Shown piece by piece: positions 52,042 through 64,000 of a stretch of 64,000 nt of DNA. The translations under genes and the position numbers were made by a program. Within the stretch, counting starts at the first letter, position 1; each line of letters begins with the position of its first letter. The DNA is from Saprospiraceae bacterium (GTDB taxonomy: Bacteria; Bacteroidota; Bacteroidia; Chitinophagales; Saprospiraceae), in assembly GCA_016722285.1 (NCBI GenBank), contig JADKGI010000007.1, forward strand, positions 1 through 64,000. The letters are read 5' to 3'. The notes below the pieces were generated by a model that worked only from the letters and a program-made list of their open reading frames with translations, ran no database searches and was not told the DNA's origin.

Positions 52042-55000
52042 TTATTCAAGAATAATAAGTTTATGATTATATCTAATCCCGTCTATTGTAAATACTACAG
52101 TGTAGGCACCTTGCCCAAAATCCTTACAATCAAATTTATATCGGGTAGATCTGCCTGAAATAAATTCGCTTATACTTCTTGATATAATATTTTGACCGAT
52201 ACTATTTAGGATGTCAATTGACACCTGAGCACCATCTTTGGCATTTATAGAAAAATTTACTTCATTAGATGCCGGGTTAGGAAATATAGATGTCTTTATT
52301 AATTTATCTCCGGGAACAATGACTGAAACAGATTTTGAATAGCTTTCTTTCCCATCATAATCAACTTGCTTAAGACGATAGGTATATTTTCCATCTGCAT
52401 AAATATTTTCATCAGCAAAATGATAGGTATTTAAAAATCCCGAATTGCCAGCTCCGATTATTTTCCCTAAATATTCATATGTTGAGCCATTGACACTTCT
52501 TTCAACCTCAAAATAGCTGTTGTTTATTTCGGAAAAAGTACTCCATTTTAATTCACTTGCGTTTTTTGCGATATTAAACTTTGCATCAAAATCATCCCAT
52601 CTTGCAGCAAGCGGTAGTTGTTGAGTTGAAAACCCAATAGGTATCGTTATGCCCAATAATCCTCCTTCGTATAACAACTGAAGTCCTAATTTATTGGAAG
52701 AATTTACCTGAATCTCAGTGGGGTGCGTATATGAAACTTCCAACATGTCTTGAGCAGTGACTATAGGTGATCCCAACCTTCCATATTTTGATGGGTTTAG
52801 AGCAATAACTCCATCGGAAACCACTATGCCTGTAGTATCTACTAATCTGAATGCAAATTTTATAGCATTCGAGGCATGGAGTATGAAGCGTGTATTGGAT
52901 GAGCCGTCAGCCTTTAATTCCATCAAAGGTATATTTCTTTCAAAATTCTGCAAAGTGTAAAAAGGTATTTTTACTTCCTGATTATTCGAATTAAGACCAG
53001 CCGTGGAGCCATTAAAAGAAAACATCGCTGGCACTACAGTAATGGTTTGCTGACTTGACGGATTACTTATTGACGGCGAAATATTATACACAGTATACGT
53101 TCCGCTACAATTTGCCTCATACACTCTTATCCATAATGTAGAGTTTAGTGGGAGACCGGTAATGGTTACAGAATTACCTGTTCCGTTATAGACTACCTGC
53201 TCTCCTGTTCCGAGATAATTATTATCGGCAACCGGATCTGTACCATTTGCAGGAGGGGTAAACGTGTTACTCGTATTTATTTTTACTAAACTTCTTTTTC
53301 CATTTCCTATCGTCCATGATACAGTAAATTTTTGTGTACTTACCATAGAAAAATATATATTGGAAGATTGGATACTAGGTGGGGCACAAGATCCTGATGT
53401 AGTAAATGGTGCTGAAGTGCTATAATCCGAGTTTTGATTATTACAACTCGATTTGGTAAAGACCCTAAGATAATACATAGTGTTGGGCTGAAGAGCATTT
53501 GTCGATGCCCAATTTCCCAACAAACTTCCTTGGGCAACCCCGTTTCCGTAAGTAACAGAAGGTGAAGTACCTACTACCCAATAATATGTTATAACCGGAC
53601 TTCCGCAAGGGTTTCCTGCTGACCAATCAAAACTGGCTGAATTTTGACCAGTTGGTGTTGCAAATACATTTATTGGCTTTCCTGGTGTGATGCAGGAGGT
53701 GCCGGATGTGGTGAAAGCCGGTGATGTGCCGTAAGCAGAAGGCACATTGTTGCAACTTGAAATGGCATAAACCCTGAGATAATAGGTTGTGTTTGGATTA
53801 AGAGCATTAGTAGAAACCCAGGTGTTATTGGTGCTACCCTGAGCTATACCATTTCCAAACGTAACTGAAGGCGAAGTACCTACTACCCAGAAATATGTAA
53901 CAAGTGGACTCCCAAGAGGATTTTCTACAGACCAATCCAGACCGGCAGAGTTTGGTCCGGTAGGAGAGGCATATACATATTGAGGGATGCCTGGTTGAAT
54001 ACATGGATATCCTGAAGTAGTAAAAGGCGCTGAAGTGCTATAATCCGAGTTTTGATTATTACAACTCGATTTGGCAAAGACCCTAAGATAATACATAGTG
54101 TTGGGCTGAAGAGCATTTGTCGATGCCCAATTTCCCAACAAACTTCCTTGGGCAACCCCGTTTCCGTAAGTAACAGAAGGTGAAGTACCTACTACCCAAT
54201 AATATGTTATAACCGGACTTCCGGAAGGGTTTCCTGCTGACCAATCAAAACTGGCTGAATTTTGACCAGTTGGTGTCGCAAATACATTAATTGGCTTCCC
54301 TGGTTGAATACATGAAGGTCCTGAAGTAGTAAAAGGTGGCGAGGTACTATAAAGCGTAGGCACATTATTACAACTCGAAATGGCATATACCCTAAGATAA
54401 TAGGTGGTATTGGGGCTTAGGGCATTAGTTCCTACCCAATTACTTGTCGTAGTACCTTGAGCCACTCCGTATCCGTAAGTGACGGTGGATGATGTTCCCA
54501 CTACCCAGTAGTACGTTATAGCGGGACTTCCCGACGGACTTCCAGACGACCAGTCAAGGCTGGCAGAGTTTTGACCCAACCCGGTACCGATGACATTGAC
54601 GGGTGCTGCGGGTTGAATACAGGAAGGTCTGAAGTAGTAAAGGTGGCAGGTACTATAAAGTGTAGGTACATTATTACAACTTGAAATGGCATATACCCTA
54701 AGATAATAAGTGGTATTGGGACTTAGTGCATTTGTTCCTACCCAATTACTTGTCGTAGTACCTGATCCACTCCGTATCCGAAAGTAACAGTGGATGATGT
54801 TCCTACTACCCAGTAATATATTATAGCGGGACTTCCCGACGGACTTCCAGACGACCAGTCAAGGCTGGCAGAGTTTTGACCCAACCCGGTACCGATGACA
54901 TTGACGGGTGCTGCGGGTTGAATACAGGAAGGTCCTGAAGTAGTAAAAGGTGGCGAGGTACTATAAAGTGTAGGTACATTATTACAACTTGAAATGGCAT

Positions 55001-57518
55001 ATACCCTAAGATAATAAGTGGTATTGGGACTTAGTGCATTTGTTCCTACCCAATTACTTGTCGTAGTACCCTGATCCACTCCGTATCCGAAAGTAACAGT
55101 GGATGATGTTCCTACTACCCAGTAATATATTATAGTGGGACTTCCTGCCGGATTACCAGACGACCAGTCAAGGCTGGCAGAGTTTTGACCCAACCCGGTA
55201 CCGATGACATTGACGGGTGCTGCGGGTTGAATACAGGAAGGTCCTGAAGTAGTAAAAGGTGGCGAGGTACTATAAAGTGTAGGTACATTATTACAACTTG
55301 AAATGGCATATACCCTAAGATAATAGGTGGTATTGGGACTTAGTGCATTTGTTCCGACCCAATTACTTGCCGTAGTACCCTGAGCCACTCCGTATCCGAA
55401 AGTGACGTTGGATGATGTTCCCACTACCCAGTAGTACGTTATAGCGGGACTTCCCGACGGACTTCCTGCCGACCAGTCGAGGCTGGCAGAGTTTTGACCC
55501 AACCCGGTACCGATGACATTGACGGGTGCTGCGGGTTGAATACAGGAAGGTCCTGAAGTAGTAAAAGGTGGCGAGGTACTATAAAGTGTAGGTACATTAT
55601 TACAACTTGAAATGGCATATACCCTAAGATAATAGGTGGTATTGGGACTTAGGGCATTTGTTCCGACCCAATTACTTGCCGTAGTACCCTGAGCCACTCC
55701 GTATCCGTAAGTGACGTTGGATGATGTTCCGACTACCCAGTAGTACGTTATAGCGGGACTTCCCGAAGGACTTCCTGCCGACCAGTCGAGGCTGGCAGAG
55801 TTTTGACCCAACCCGGTACCGATGACATTGACGGGTGCTGCGGGTTGAATACATGAAGGTCCTGAAGTAGTAAAAGGTGGCGAGGTACTATAAAGTGTAG
55901 GCACATTATTACAACTTGAAATGGCATATACCCTAAGATAATAAGTGGTATTGGGACTTAGGGCATTGGTTCCGACCCAATTACTTGCCGTAGTACCCTG
56001 AGCCACTCCGTATCCGAAAGTGACGGTGGATGATGTTCCCACTACCCAGTAGTACGTTATAGCGGGACTTCCCGACGGACTTCCAGACGACCAGTCAAGG
56101 CTGGCAGAGTTTTGACCCAACCCGGTACCGATGACATTGACGGGTGCTGCGGGTTGAATACAGGAAGGTCCTGAAGTAGTAAAAGGTGGCGAGGTACTAT
56201 AAAGCGTAGGTACATTATTACAACTCGAAATGGCATATACCCTAAGATAATAAGTGGTATTGGGGCTTAGTGCATTTGTTCCTACCCAATTACTTGCCGT
56301 AGTACCCTGAGCCACTCCGTATCCGTAAGTGACGGTGGATGATGTTCCGACTACCCAGTAGTACGTTATAGCGGGACTTCCCGACGGACTTCCTGCCGAC
56401 CAGTCAAGGCTGGCAGAGTTTTGACCCAACCCGGTACCGATGACATTGACGGGTGCTGCGGGTTGAATACAGGAAGGTCTGAAGTAGTAAAAGGTGGCGG
56501 TACTATAAAGCGTAGGTACATTATTACAACTTGAAATGGCATATACCCTAAGATAATAAGTGGTATTGGGGCTTAGTGCATTTGTTCCTACCCAATTACT
56601 TGCCGTAGTACCCTGAGCCACTCCGTATCCGTAAGTGACGGTGGATGATGTTCCGACTACCCAGTAGTACGTTATAGCGGGACTTCCAGACGGACTTCCT
56701 GCCGACCAGTCGAGGCTGGCAGAGTTTTGACCCAACCCGGTACCGATGACATTGACGGGTGCTGCGGGTTGAATACATGAAGGTCCTGAAGTAGTAAAAG
56801 GTGGTGATGTACTATAAAGTGTAGGTACATTATTACAACTCGAAATGGCATATACCCTAAGATAATAAGTGGTATTGGGGCTTAGTGCATTTGTTCCTAC
56901 CCAATTACTTGCCGTAGTACCCTGAGCCACTCCGTATCCGTAAATGACGTTGGATGATGTTCCGACTACCCAGTAGTATGTTACAGTGGGACTTCCCGAC
57001 GGATTACCAGACGACCAGTCGAGGCTGGCAGAGTTTTGACCCAACCCGGTACCGATGACATTGACGGGTGCTGCGGGTTGAATACATGAAGGTCCTGAAG
57101 TAGTAAAAGGTGGCGAGGTACTATAAAGCGTAGGCACATTATTACAACTCGAAATGGCATATACCCTAAGATAATAAGTGGTATTGGGGCTTAGATCATT
57201 TGTTGCCATCCATGTAGAAGAAGTATAACCCTGAACAACTCCATTGCCAAAAGTAACATTTTGACTGGTACCAATAACCCAAAAATAATTTATAACTGCA
57301 CTCCCTTCAGGATTTCCCGGAAACCAAAAAAAGGTAGCTGAATTCTGCCCAACAGGATTTACAGTTGGATTTATTGGTATTCCTGGTTGAATACATGCTT
57401 GTTTAGTAAAATTTATTAAGTCGCTTTTTTCAAATGTTGGTCCGGCGATAGAAACATAAAAATTTGAAAACAATAACAAAAGAAGTGACGGGATTGAGAG
57501 AAATAAGTTTTTCATCAT
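52042..57518 (-). CDS. FN3-repeat surface protein with T9SS type A tail
   Basis: The ATG at 57518 begins a signal peptide (MMKNLFLSIPSLLLLLFSNF). Thirteen FN3-like units of ~103 residues follow (CIQPAAPVNVIGTGLGQNSA, DWSSGSPSGSPAITYYWVVG, NTTYYLRVYAISSCNN), then a divergent 14th (KFTVSWTIGNGKRSLVKI), a ~150-residue beta domain, an FN3-like linker (ASELKWSTFSEINNSYFEVE) and a T9SS tail (KTSIFPNPASNEVNFSI, YNHKLIILE). Breaks near 54640 and 54760 split the gene; smaller pairs near 56490 garble one unit without stopping it. Reconstructed length is ~1,825 residues. Its tail resembles that of the SBBP/Ig protein, and its FN3 units resemble those in the M43 protein. An adhesin role is inferred. Confidence 0.82.
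54480..57190 (-). repeat. Tandem array of nearly identical ~309-bp FN3 units
   Basis: Nine consecutive FN3 units have landmark sequences (for example GACGGGTGCTGCGGGTTGAA) recurring about every 309 bp, from ~54597 to ~57062. They differ by only a few synonymous or single-residue changes. Such identity implies recent unequal crossing-over or gene conversion, and also makes this array vulnerable to assembly collapse. Confidence 0.88.
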
Positions 57519-57876
57519 TAAGTATTTACATATTGGGAATTAAGCAAATTTGTATTTTTTCTAGAATTTTAAATCAATTGACTATTTCATATTTGAAGAT
57601 TTTTAAACAAATAAAAGGAATATGTTGAATATTACAGAAATTAACTGCTTAATTTGTTGTATATTTAATTATGTAATATATTGATTTTTAGTTAACTAAG
57701 GTTGTAAAGTATCCAATAGCCTGGTCTTGTTATATTTTTTATGGTATTTAGGATAAGATGATTGGAAAAATTAAAATTCATTTTGACTAATACTAATAAA
57801 TATGATAGCTATATTTGAGCAAACACTTTATATTCCATACTAATTCATTATTATTTTTAAATAAATTAATCATTTT
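57519..57876. other. Divergent intergenic region, no gene seen
   Basis: 358 bp of AT-rich sequence between the FN3 gene (-) and the ThuA-like gene (+). It presumably holds both promoters; no clear element was assigned. Confidence 0.5.
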
Positions 57877-58645
57877 ATGAAAATTGAAAAATTAATATTC
57901 CTGATATTATTAACCTATATTGGTTTGCCTGCCACTCTAATAAGTCAATCCAACCAGTTTAAGGCATTGGTTGTCACCACTACCAGAGGCTGGCACCATG
58001 AATCGATACATACTGGAGTACTAGCAATACAGGAACTTGGGAAAAGAAATTATTTTGACGTGACTATTTGGGATGACCCGGATGGATTTACAGATAAGTA
58101 TATGGAACAATTTCAGGTTGTCATATTTTTAAACACTACAGGTGATATATTTGATTCTAAGCAAGAAAAAGTGATGGAAAGATTTATACAATCAGGTAAA
58201 GGATTTGTTGGAATTCACAGTGCTTCGGATACAGAATATGATTGGGAGTGGTACACCAAATTGGTAGGTCGAATGTTTTACATCCATCCTGTAATCCAAA
58301 CAGCAAAAGTTTATTTAACGGACTCAACATTTCCAGGTCTCCAGGGGTTTGCTCCAAATAAATTGTGGACTGACGAAGAGTATGAATTCGGTCCGGAAAA
58401 AATTGATGGCCTTAAATACATCCTGGCAGTTGATGAGCAATCATATGATCCAAAAGTCGAATGGAAGGGCAAGAACAAAAGGTGTTGGTATGGGGAAATT
58501 TCACCCCTTATCCTGGTATCATGATTACGATGGCGGGCGTTCATTTTATACTGCTTTAGGACATTTGCCTGCAGTGTTCGGCGAGCCGGCTTTTTTGGAC
58601 CATATCTATGCAGGTATTTATTGGGCAGCACTTGGAAGAAAGTAA
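57877..58645 (+). CDS. ThuA-domain (type 1 glutamine amidotransferase-like) secreted protein
   Basis: It has a signal peptide (MKIEKLIFLILLTYIGLPAT). The ThuA fold shows TTRGWHHESIHTGV, QVVIFLNTTGDIF, GKGFVGIHSASDTEYDWEWY and LWTDEEYEF. The open frame ends at 58524, but the other frame supplies the conserved end (GMGKFHPLSWYHDYDGGRSF, YTALGHLPAVFGEPAFLDHI) to the stop at 58645, so there is an indel near 58490. Total length is ~255 residues, normal for the family. ThuA proteins are linked to sugar (trehalose-like) utilisation, but their reaction is not established. It precedes an HTCS regulator on the same strand. Confidence 0.82.
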
Positions 58646-58960
58646 AACAATCTTTTATTTGATCTATAAAATATTTTAACAAATAGTAATAAATTATTTG
58701 AGATACACTTTATCAATTATATAATGTTGCAATTTTAAGATATTTTCGGTTTGCATATTCTTTTATTATGACACAACTTTAATATATTCCAAATAGCCGG
58801 ATTATTATGCAAAGAGTAGTTTAAACACTAATTTTGCAACTTTATAACTTACTGAAGATACTTGATAATATATGTTAATATGGCTTTTATTAGGGTTGCC
58901 ATTACGTTATTAAGCTCATTCTTTATGATAATATAAAAATAAAATCGTTATGCCCTTATC
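58646..58960. other. Intergenic, no gene seen
   Basis: 315 bp of AT-rich sequence between the ThuA-like gene and the HTCS gene. The length suggests separate promoters. No hairpin or ORF stands out. Confidence 0.5.
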
Positions 58961-61900
58961 ATGAGAAAGTCTTGCAAAAAATATTTTTGTTTTATTTTAT
59001 TAGTATTTATTTTCTATTCTTTTGTAAATGCTCAATCTCAAGCTTTATTCAGATATCTGTCAAAAAAAGACGGTCTGTCTCAGGTATCAGTGTTTGCAAT
59101 CTCACAGGATAGTGCTGGTTTTCTTTGGTTTGGAACCAGAGATGGATTAAATAAATATGATGGATATCAATTTAAAGTATATAAAAACGATAATTCACCG
59201 AATAGCTTGTCGTCAAATGATGTCAGAGTCATATATTATGACAGGTATTCTAATTCTATAATTGTTGGTACAACCAAGGGATTAAGTTGGTATCGATCGG
59301 ATTCAGATGACTTTATAAATTTTGTAAGTCAGGGCACGGCAAATAGTCTAAATTCTGATGTCATTCATTCAATATACAGAGATTCAAAAGGAAGACTCTG
59401 GGTAGGTACCTCAGCGGGAATAAATTTGTATAATGAAAAAACAGGCCAATTTTCACAATTTATTAAAAAAGGTAAAGCGGATGATGATTTTCCTCAAGTG
59501 AATATTGATGCCATCATTGAAGATCACAACGGGGTCTTATGGGTAGGATCAGATAATGGATTGTATTACCTTGATGAATCAACTGCTTATAGTTTTGTCA
59601 GAGTAGATGGATCAAAATCAGACATTTCACTTTCCAACTCTAATATTAATGCTCTTCTGACAGATAAAAATGGAAATATGTGGATAGGAAATGAAGAAGG
59701 TGGCCTGCATTTCTGGGACAGAAAATCTAATATAATCACAGTATATAAAACTCAAAAAGATGACAATAAGTCTATAAGTAATAATAATATAAGAGTTATA
59801 AATGAAGATAGTCAGGGTTATATCTGGATCGGTACATTTGATGGGCTAAATATTTTTGATCCATCCACTAAGAGCTTTAGGATAATCAAAAAAACAAATT
59901 CGAAGTCTTTAGGTCTTTCCGATAGTTCAGTAAAAGCAATTTACAAGGATAAACGTGGCGCTATGTGGATCGGGACATATTATGGTGGAGTCAATCACAT
60001 AGATAATAATTTTCATAGATTTATCAACTTTGCACATAATCCTTATAATAATGAGTTGAGTGCAGATGTTGTAAGTTCGTTTGCTGAAGATCATGACGGA
60101 AATCTATGGATCGGAACTGAAGGTGGAGGATTGAATTTTTATAATATTAATACAAAAAAATTTACCGTATTCAAAACAAAATCCGGCTCTGTTAACTCTA
60201 TTAGCGGTAATAATGTAAAACAGCTTTTGCTTGAGGGGGATTATCTTTGGATCGGTACATTTTCACAGGGATTGGATTTGCTTGATATTAAAAATTCAAC
60301 TTTTCAGCACTTCAAATCATCACCAGGAGGGCTGTCTGATAACAATGTTTATGGGTTACTTAAAGAGAGTAATTACCTATGGATTCTGACATATGGTGGT
60401 GGATTGGATATTTACAACACCCTGACAAAAACATTCCGGAATTACAGGTATTTAGCTGAAAATCCTAAATCAGTAAGTTCAGATTTAGGAAGGGTATTCT
60501 TAAAGTGCCGCAATGGTACTCTTTGGATCGGCACAGAAAGAGGGATTAATAAGGTAATAAGGGACGACTCAGGTCTTCCTATTGGTTTTCAATCATTAAT
60601 GAAAGATGAGAAAATCTATACTTTACATGAAGACTTCCAAAACAATATCTGGATAGGTACTATCAGCAATGGATTGTATAGATATAACCCTAATTCAGGA
60701 GAGTTTGAACATTATACTACTATAAATGGCTTATCAGGTAATACAATTTATGGAATTTTAGAAGATTCCGGTCATCGCCTCTGGTTGAGTACCAATTTTG
60801 GATTGTCAAAATTTGACCCGATAAGCAAAAAGTTCACAAATTACAATAATGCCAGCGGTTTGGAAAATACCGAATATAACTACAATGCATATTATAAAAC
60901 AAAATCAGGGGACATGCTTTTCGGTGGTATTACCGGATTTACCAGATTTAACCCAAATGATATAAAACCTAATACATTCATTCCAACCATTGCATTTACT
61001 GACTTAATACAAAATAATAAACCCGTTGCTATAGGTGATAATTCAGGCATTCTTCACACATCTTTGAATACTTCCAATTTCATCAAATTCAAATATAATG
61101 AAGCAAATTTTACGATAGGATTTACCGCATTGGATTTTTTCAGCCCAAGAAACAACCAATATGCATACATGCTGGAAGGTCTTGATAATGATTGGAATTA
61201 TAATACAGGTAGAACAGAAGCTAGCTATACAATCCAAAAGGAAGGCAACTACTTATTTAAAGTGAAGGGGGCAAATAGTGATGGTATCTGGAACCCTGTA
61301 GAACGTCACATTGAAATATTGGTTTTGCCTCCACCGTGGCGCTCATGGTGGGCCGATTTGATTTACATTGCCTTGATTACTTTTGCCATTTTTGGATTAT
61401 TCAGGTATGTCAAACTGAGACACACCATTCAATTACAAAGAGTGGCCAGACAGCAACAAGAAGAATTACATGAAGTGAAGCTCAGATTTTTTACCAATAT
61501 TACACATGAATTTAGGACTCCCCTGACTTTGATATTAGGGCCATTGAAAGAAATTGCTGTTCAGGAACATGCAGACGACATCAAAAGTAAAATCAATCTG
61601 ATCACTAAAAACGCTCAAAGGTTATTAAATCTTGTTAACCAGGTGTTAGTATTCCGTAAGTTAGAAACGGATCATGAACCGTTAAATGTAACCAATGGTA
61701 ATATTGTAACATTTTTTAAAAGAAATATTCTTATTGTTTACAGAATCTGCGAGATCAAAAAATATAACATATGAGTTTCGCACAGACGAGGATATAATGC
61801 TATGGCTTTTGATGAGGAAAAGATAGAGAAAGTGTTTTTTAATCTTTTATCAAATGCTTAAATTCACCCATGCAAACGGGAAAATATCAATGTTTATTCA

Positions 61901-63047
61901 ACAGAATGAAAAAGAAATTACCGTTGAAGTAAAGGATAATGGAATAGGTATAAGTCCAGATCTCCAGGATCAGATATTTACCCGATATTATGAAAAACAA
62001 GATCCAATATATTCGCATATAAAGGGTAGCGGCATTGGTTTGGCTATTTCAAAACAAATGGTTGAATTACATCAAGGCACTATCGATTTAGTAAGTACCA
62101 ACCATAAAGGATCCTGTTTCAGGGTTGTCTTTCCCAGAGAAATCATCAATTCGATAGATGTAGAGCCACAAGTATTAAAAAATGACTGGAGTATTCAAAA
62201 TGATTCAGCTGACAAATCTAAAGAGAACGAAGGTGCTCCATTTCATGACGATTTAGTTGGATTGTCGGATGAATGTGAAAGAAAAAATGAAATGATCTTA
62301 ATTATTGAGGATAACCTTGAAGTGAGGGATTATATTTCTCATATTTTTATCGGATTGTATCAGGTGATCACCTCAGACAATGGCGAAGAAGGGTTACTAA
62401 AAGCAAGGAGACACCACCCTGATTTGATATTGAGCGATGTAATGATGCCCGTGATGGATGGTGTTGCCATGACCAAAATATTAAAACAGGATATAGAGAT
62501 AAGCCATATTCCGGTCATATTACTAACAGCGAGATCAGCGACATTATATAAGATTGAAGGACTTACTTTGGGTGCCGATGATTATATCACCAAACCATTT
62601 GACCCGGAAGAACTCAAATTGCGGGTTCGAAATATACTGCGATTAAGAAAAGAATTTCGCAATAAATTTGCCAGGGTTCTGACTTTTGATCCCAAATCCA
62701 TTGAAATAACTTCTTCAGATGAAGAGTTTTTAAACAAGGCAATGAGCATCACAGAATCTAATATTGAAAACTACGAATATTCTGTGGACCAATTCGCTTA
62801 TGACCTGGCGATCAGCAGACCCCTTTTATTCATTAAACTTAAGGCATTAACCGACCAAACTCCAAATAACTTTATTAAAACCATCAGGCTAAAAAGGGCA
62901 GCACAATTATTGTTAATGAATAAACTCAATGTATCAGAAGTGGCATACAAAGTCGGATTTAAAGACCCTAAATATTTCAGAAAGTGCTTTCAATCCCAGT
63001 TTGACATTTCACCTTCAGATTACCCCCGATCTGATCAAAAAGTATAA
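58961..63047 (+). CDS. Hybrid two-component system regulator (HTCS)
   Basis: A ~1,362-residue single-protein signalling chain. It has a signal peptide (MRKSCKKYFCFILLVFIFYS) and periplasmic Reg_prop propeller repeats to ~690 (DSAGFLWFGTRDGLNKYDG, SKGRLWVGTSAGINLY, GNLWIGTEGGGLNFY). A Y_Y_Y domain spans ~705-790 and a transmembrane helix lies near 800-822. Then come HisKA (ITHEFRTPLTLILGPLKEI, His ~848), a HATPase (NLLSNAFKFT, DNGIGI, GSGIGLAISKQMVE), a receiver (LILSDVMMPVMDG, Asp ~1158; LTARSA; TKPF) and an AraC-type HTH. Three indels near 61720, 61798 and 61860 disrupt the HATPase start; frame correction restores the N box. HTCS proteins sense glycan fragments and switch on uptake loci. The TonB receptor 240 bp downstream is a plausible target. 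Confidence 0.9.
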
Positions 63048-63287
63048 CATATAATAAGGTAATTGCTATTATATGTGATATAATAGTATTTTCTTTTTGG
63101 AGTAGTATCTTGAACTGGAGAAAACCCATTACTGCAAATATTTTGCTATGAAAAAAAGAAAATTAGACAATTTTACCCCATATTTTAGATTTTTATTCCT
63201 TTTCATTCAATTAATTTTGCGTTAGTAATAAGTTTAATTAAACAATATTATATTAAATAAACCGAGAAAGCTCAAAATTAAATTTGT

Positions 63288-64000
63288 ATGATCATTAATA
63301 AGGCTACTTCAGTTTTTCTTTTTGGAATATTATTTTCAATGTCATCCATCATCATGACAGGACAGACTGGTTACATCACGGGAACTATATATGACAGTGA
63401 TGGAAAAACAACGCTGCCTGTAGCAAATATTTATTTGAAGGATGCTATCAATGTTGGGACGTTTTCAGATTTGGATGGTACTTATCTATTTAAAAATTTG
63501 AAAGTTGGAACATATACTATAATCTATTCCTATACTGGCTTTGAAAATCAGGAAGTTTCACTTGAAATTTTTGAAAACCAAGCAACAGTGAAGGACATTG
63601 TTATGCAACCTATGGCAATTTTAGGCAAGGAAGTGATCATTACAGCTCAGGCTTTGGGACAAGCGAAAGCAATAAACCAACAAAGGAATTCAGATGCGAT
63701 TGCTAATATTGTATCCGCAGATAAGATCAAAGAGCTTCCTGATGTCAATGCGGCTGAAGCAATATCCAGACTGCCAGGTGTGGCCATTAATAGAAATGGG
63801 GGTGAAGGCTCAAAAGTTGTAGTTCGGGGCTTGGACCCAAAATTTACAGCTATTTCTATAAATGGAGTAAGGCTTCCCGCTACAGGCGGTTCGGATCGGT
63901 CAGTTGACTTGTCTTTGATTTCACCAGAATTACTATCAGGAATCGAACTTTTCAAATCACCTACACCGGATATGGATGGGGATGCATTAGGAGGGTCAAT
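63288..64000 (+). CDS. TonB-dependent receptor, N-terminal part (runs off window)
   Basis: The ATG at 63288 opens 237 codons without a stop to the window edge. It has a signal peptide (MIINKATSVFLFGILFSM), then a carboxypeptidase-regulatory-like domain (GTIYDSDGKTTLPVANIYLK, TFSDLDGTYLFKNLKVGTYT). The plug domain follows (SADKIKELPDVNAAEAISRL, PGVAINRNGGEGSKVVVRGL, ELFKSPTPDMDGDALGGS). The DMDGDALGGS signature is typical of the TIGR01782-type receptors often tied to carbohydrate or metal-complex uptake. Its position right after an HTCS regulator favours a glycan substrate (inference). Confidence 0.88.
   Translation, partial: MIINKATSVFLFGILFSMSSIIMTGQTGYITGTIYDSDGKTTLPVANIYLKDAINVGTFSDLDGTYLFKNLKVGTYTIIYSYTGFENQEVSLEIFENQATVKDIVMQPMAILGKEVIITAQALGQAKAINQQRNSDAIANIVSADKIKELPDVNAAEAISRLPGVAINRNGGEGSKVVVRGLDPKFTAISINGVRLPATGGSDRSVDLSLISPELLSGIELFKSPTPDMDGDALGGS

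Overview
The window comes from an AT-rich Bacteroidota genome, most like the Saprospiria/Chitinophagia (inferred). Evidence for this is the type IX secretion system (T9SS) sorting tails on most large secreted proteins, a PorP/SprF protein paired with a gliding-motility C-terminal-domain adhesin, TAnnTTTG-type -7 boxes, a hybrid two-component (HTCS) regulator and a carboxypeptidase-regulatory-like TonB-dependent receptor. No rRNA, tRNA, CRISPR array or transposase was recognised.

Region 1 (1-31.3 kb) is almost entirely surface-protein genes. It holds a partial delta-60 repeat protein (1-2015, -), an SBBP-propeller/Ig-repeat protein (2371-8816, -), a giant M43 metalloprotease-adhesin (9148-19271, -), a PorP/SprF gene overlapping a 1,800-residue PKD/CHU_C adhesin (19804-26347, +), and a second delta-60 protein (26545-31267, -). 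The M43 protein and the second delta-60 protein share a 24-residue Cys-rich repeat, a ~95-residue companion module and nearly the same T9SS tail.

Region 2 (31.5-40.6 kb) is an accessory island. It has decayed T9SS-tail fragments, a HigBA toxin-antitoxin pair, a Fic AMPylase with an inverted-repeat promoter, a T9SS-exported endonuclease I with truncated copies, a three-gene replication module (HTH protein, winged-helix initiator-like protein, DnaC-like ATPase) with iteron-like repeats upstream, and a HipBST module with three operator-like sites spaced exactly 40 bp apart.

Region 3 (41.4-64 kb) returns to surface and carbohydrate functions. It holds an operon of a BNR/VPS10-type propeller ending in a dockerin-like EF-hand pair plus a small cohesin-like T9SS protein, a TPR/LuxR-type regulator, the xylB-xylA operon, a Cu/Zn superoxide dismutase lipoprotein, a 13-repeat FN3 T9SS protein with a nearly identical 309-bp tandem array, a ThuA-like protein, an HTCS regulator and the start of a TonB-dependent receptor.

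Many genes, including xylA, the ThuA gene and the HTCS gene, are split by single-base changes, mostly in homopolymers. This pattern looks more like uncorrected long-read assembly error than gene decay, so I annotate reconstructed full-length genes and give the approximate positions of the breaks.
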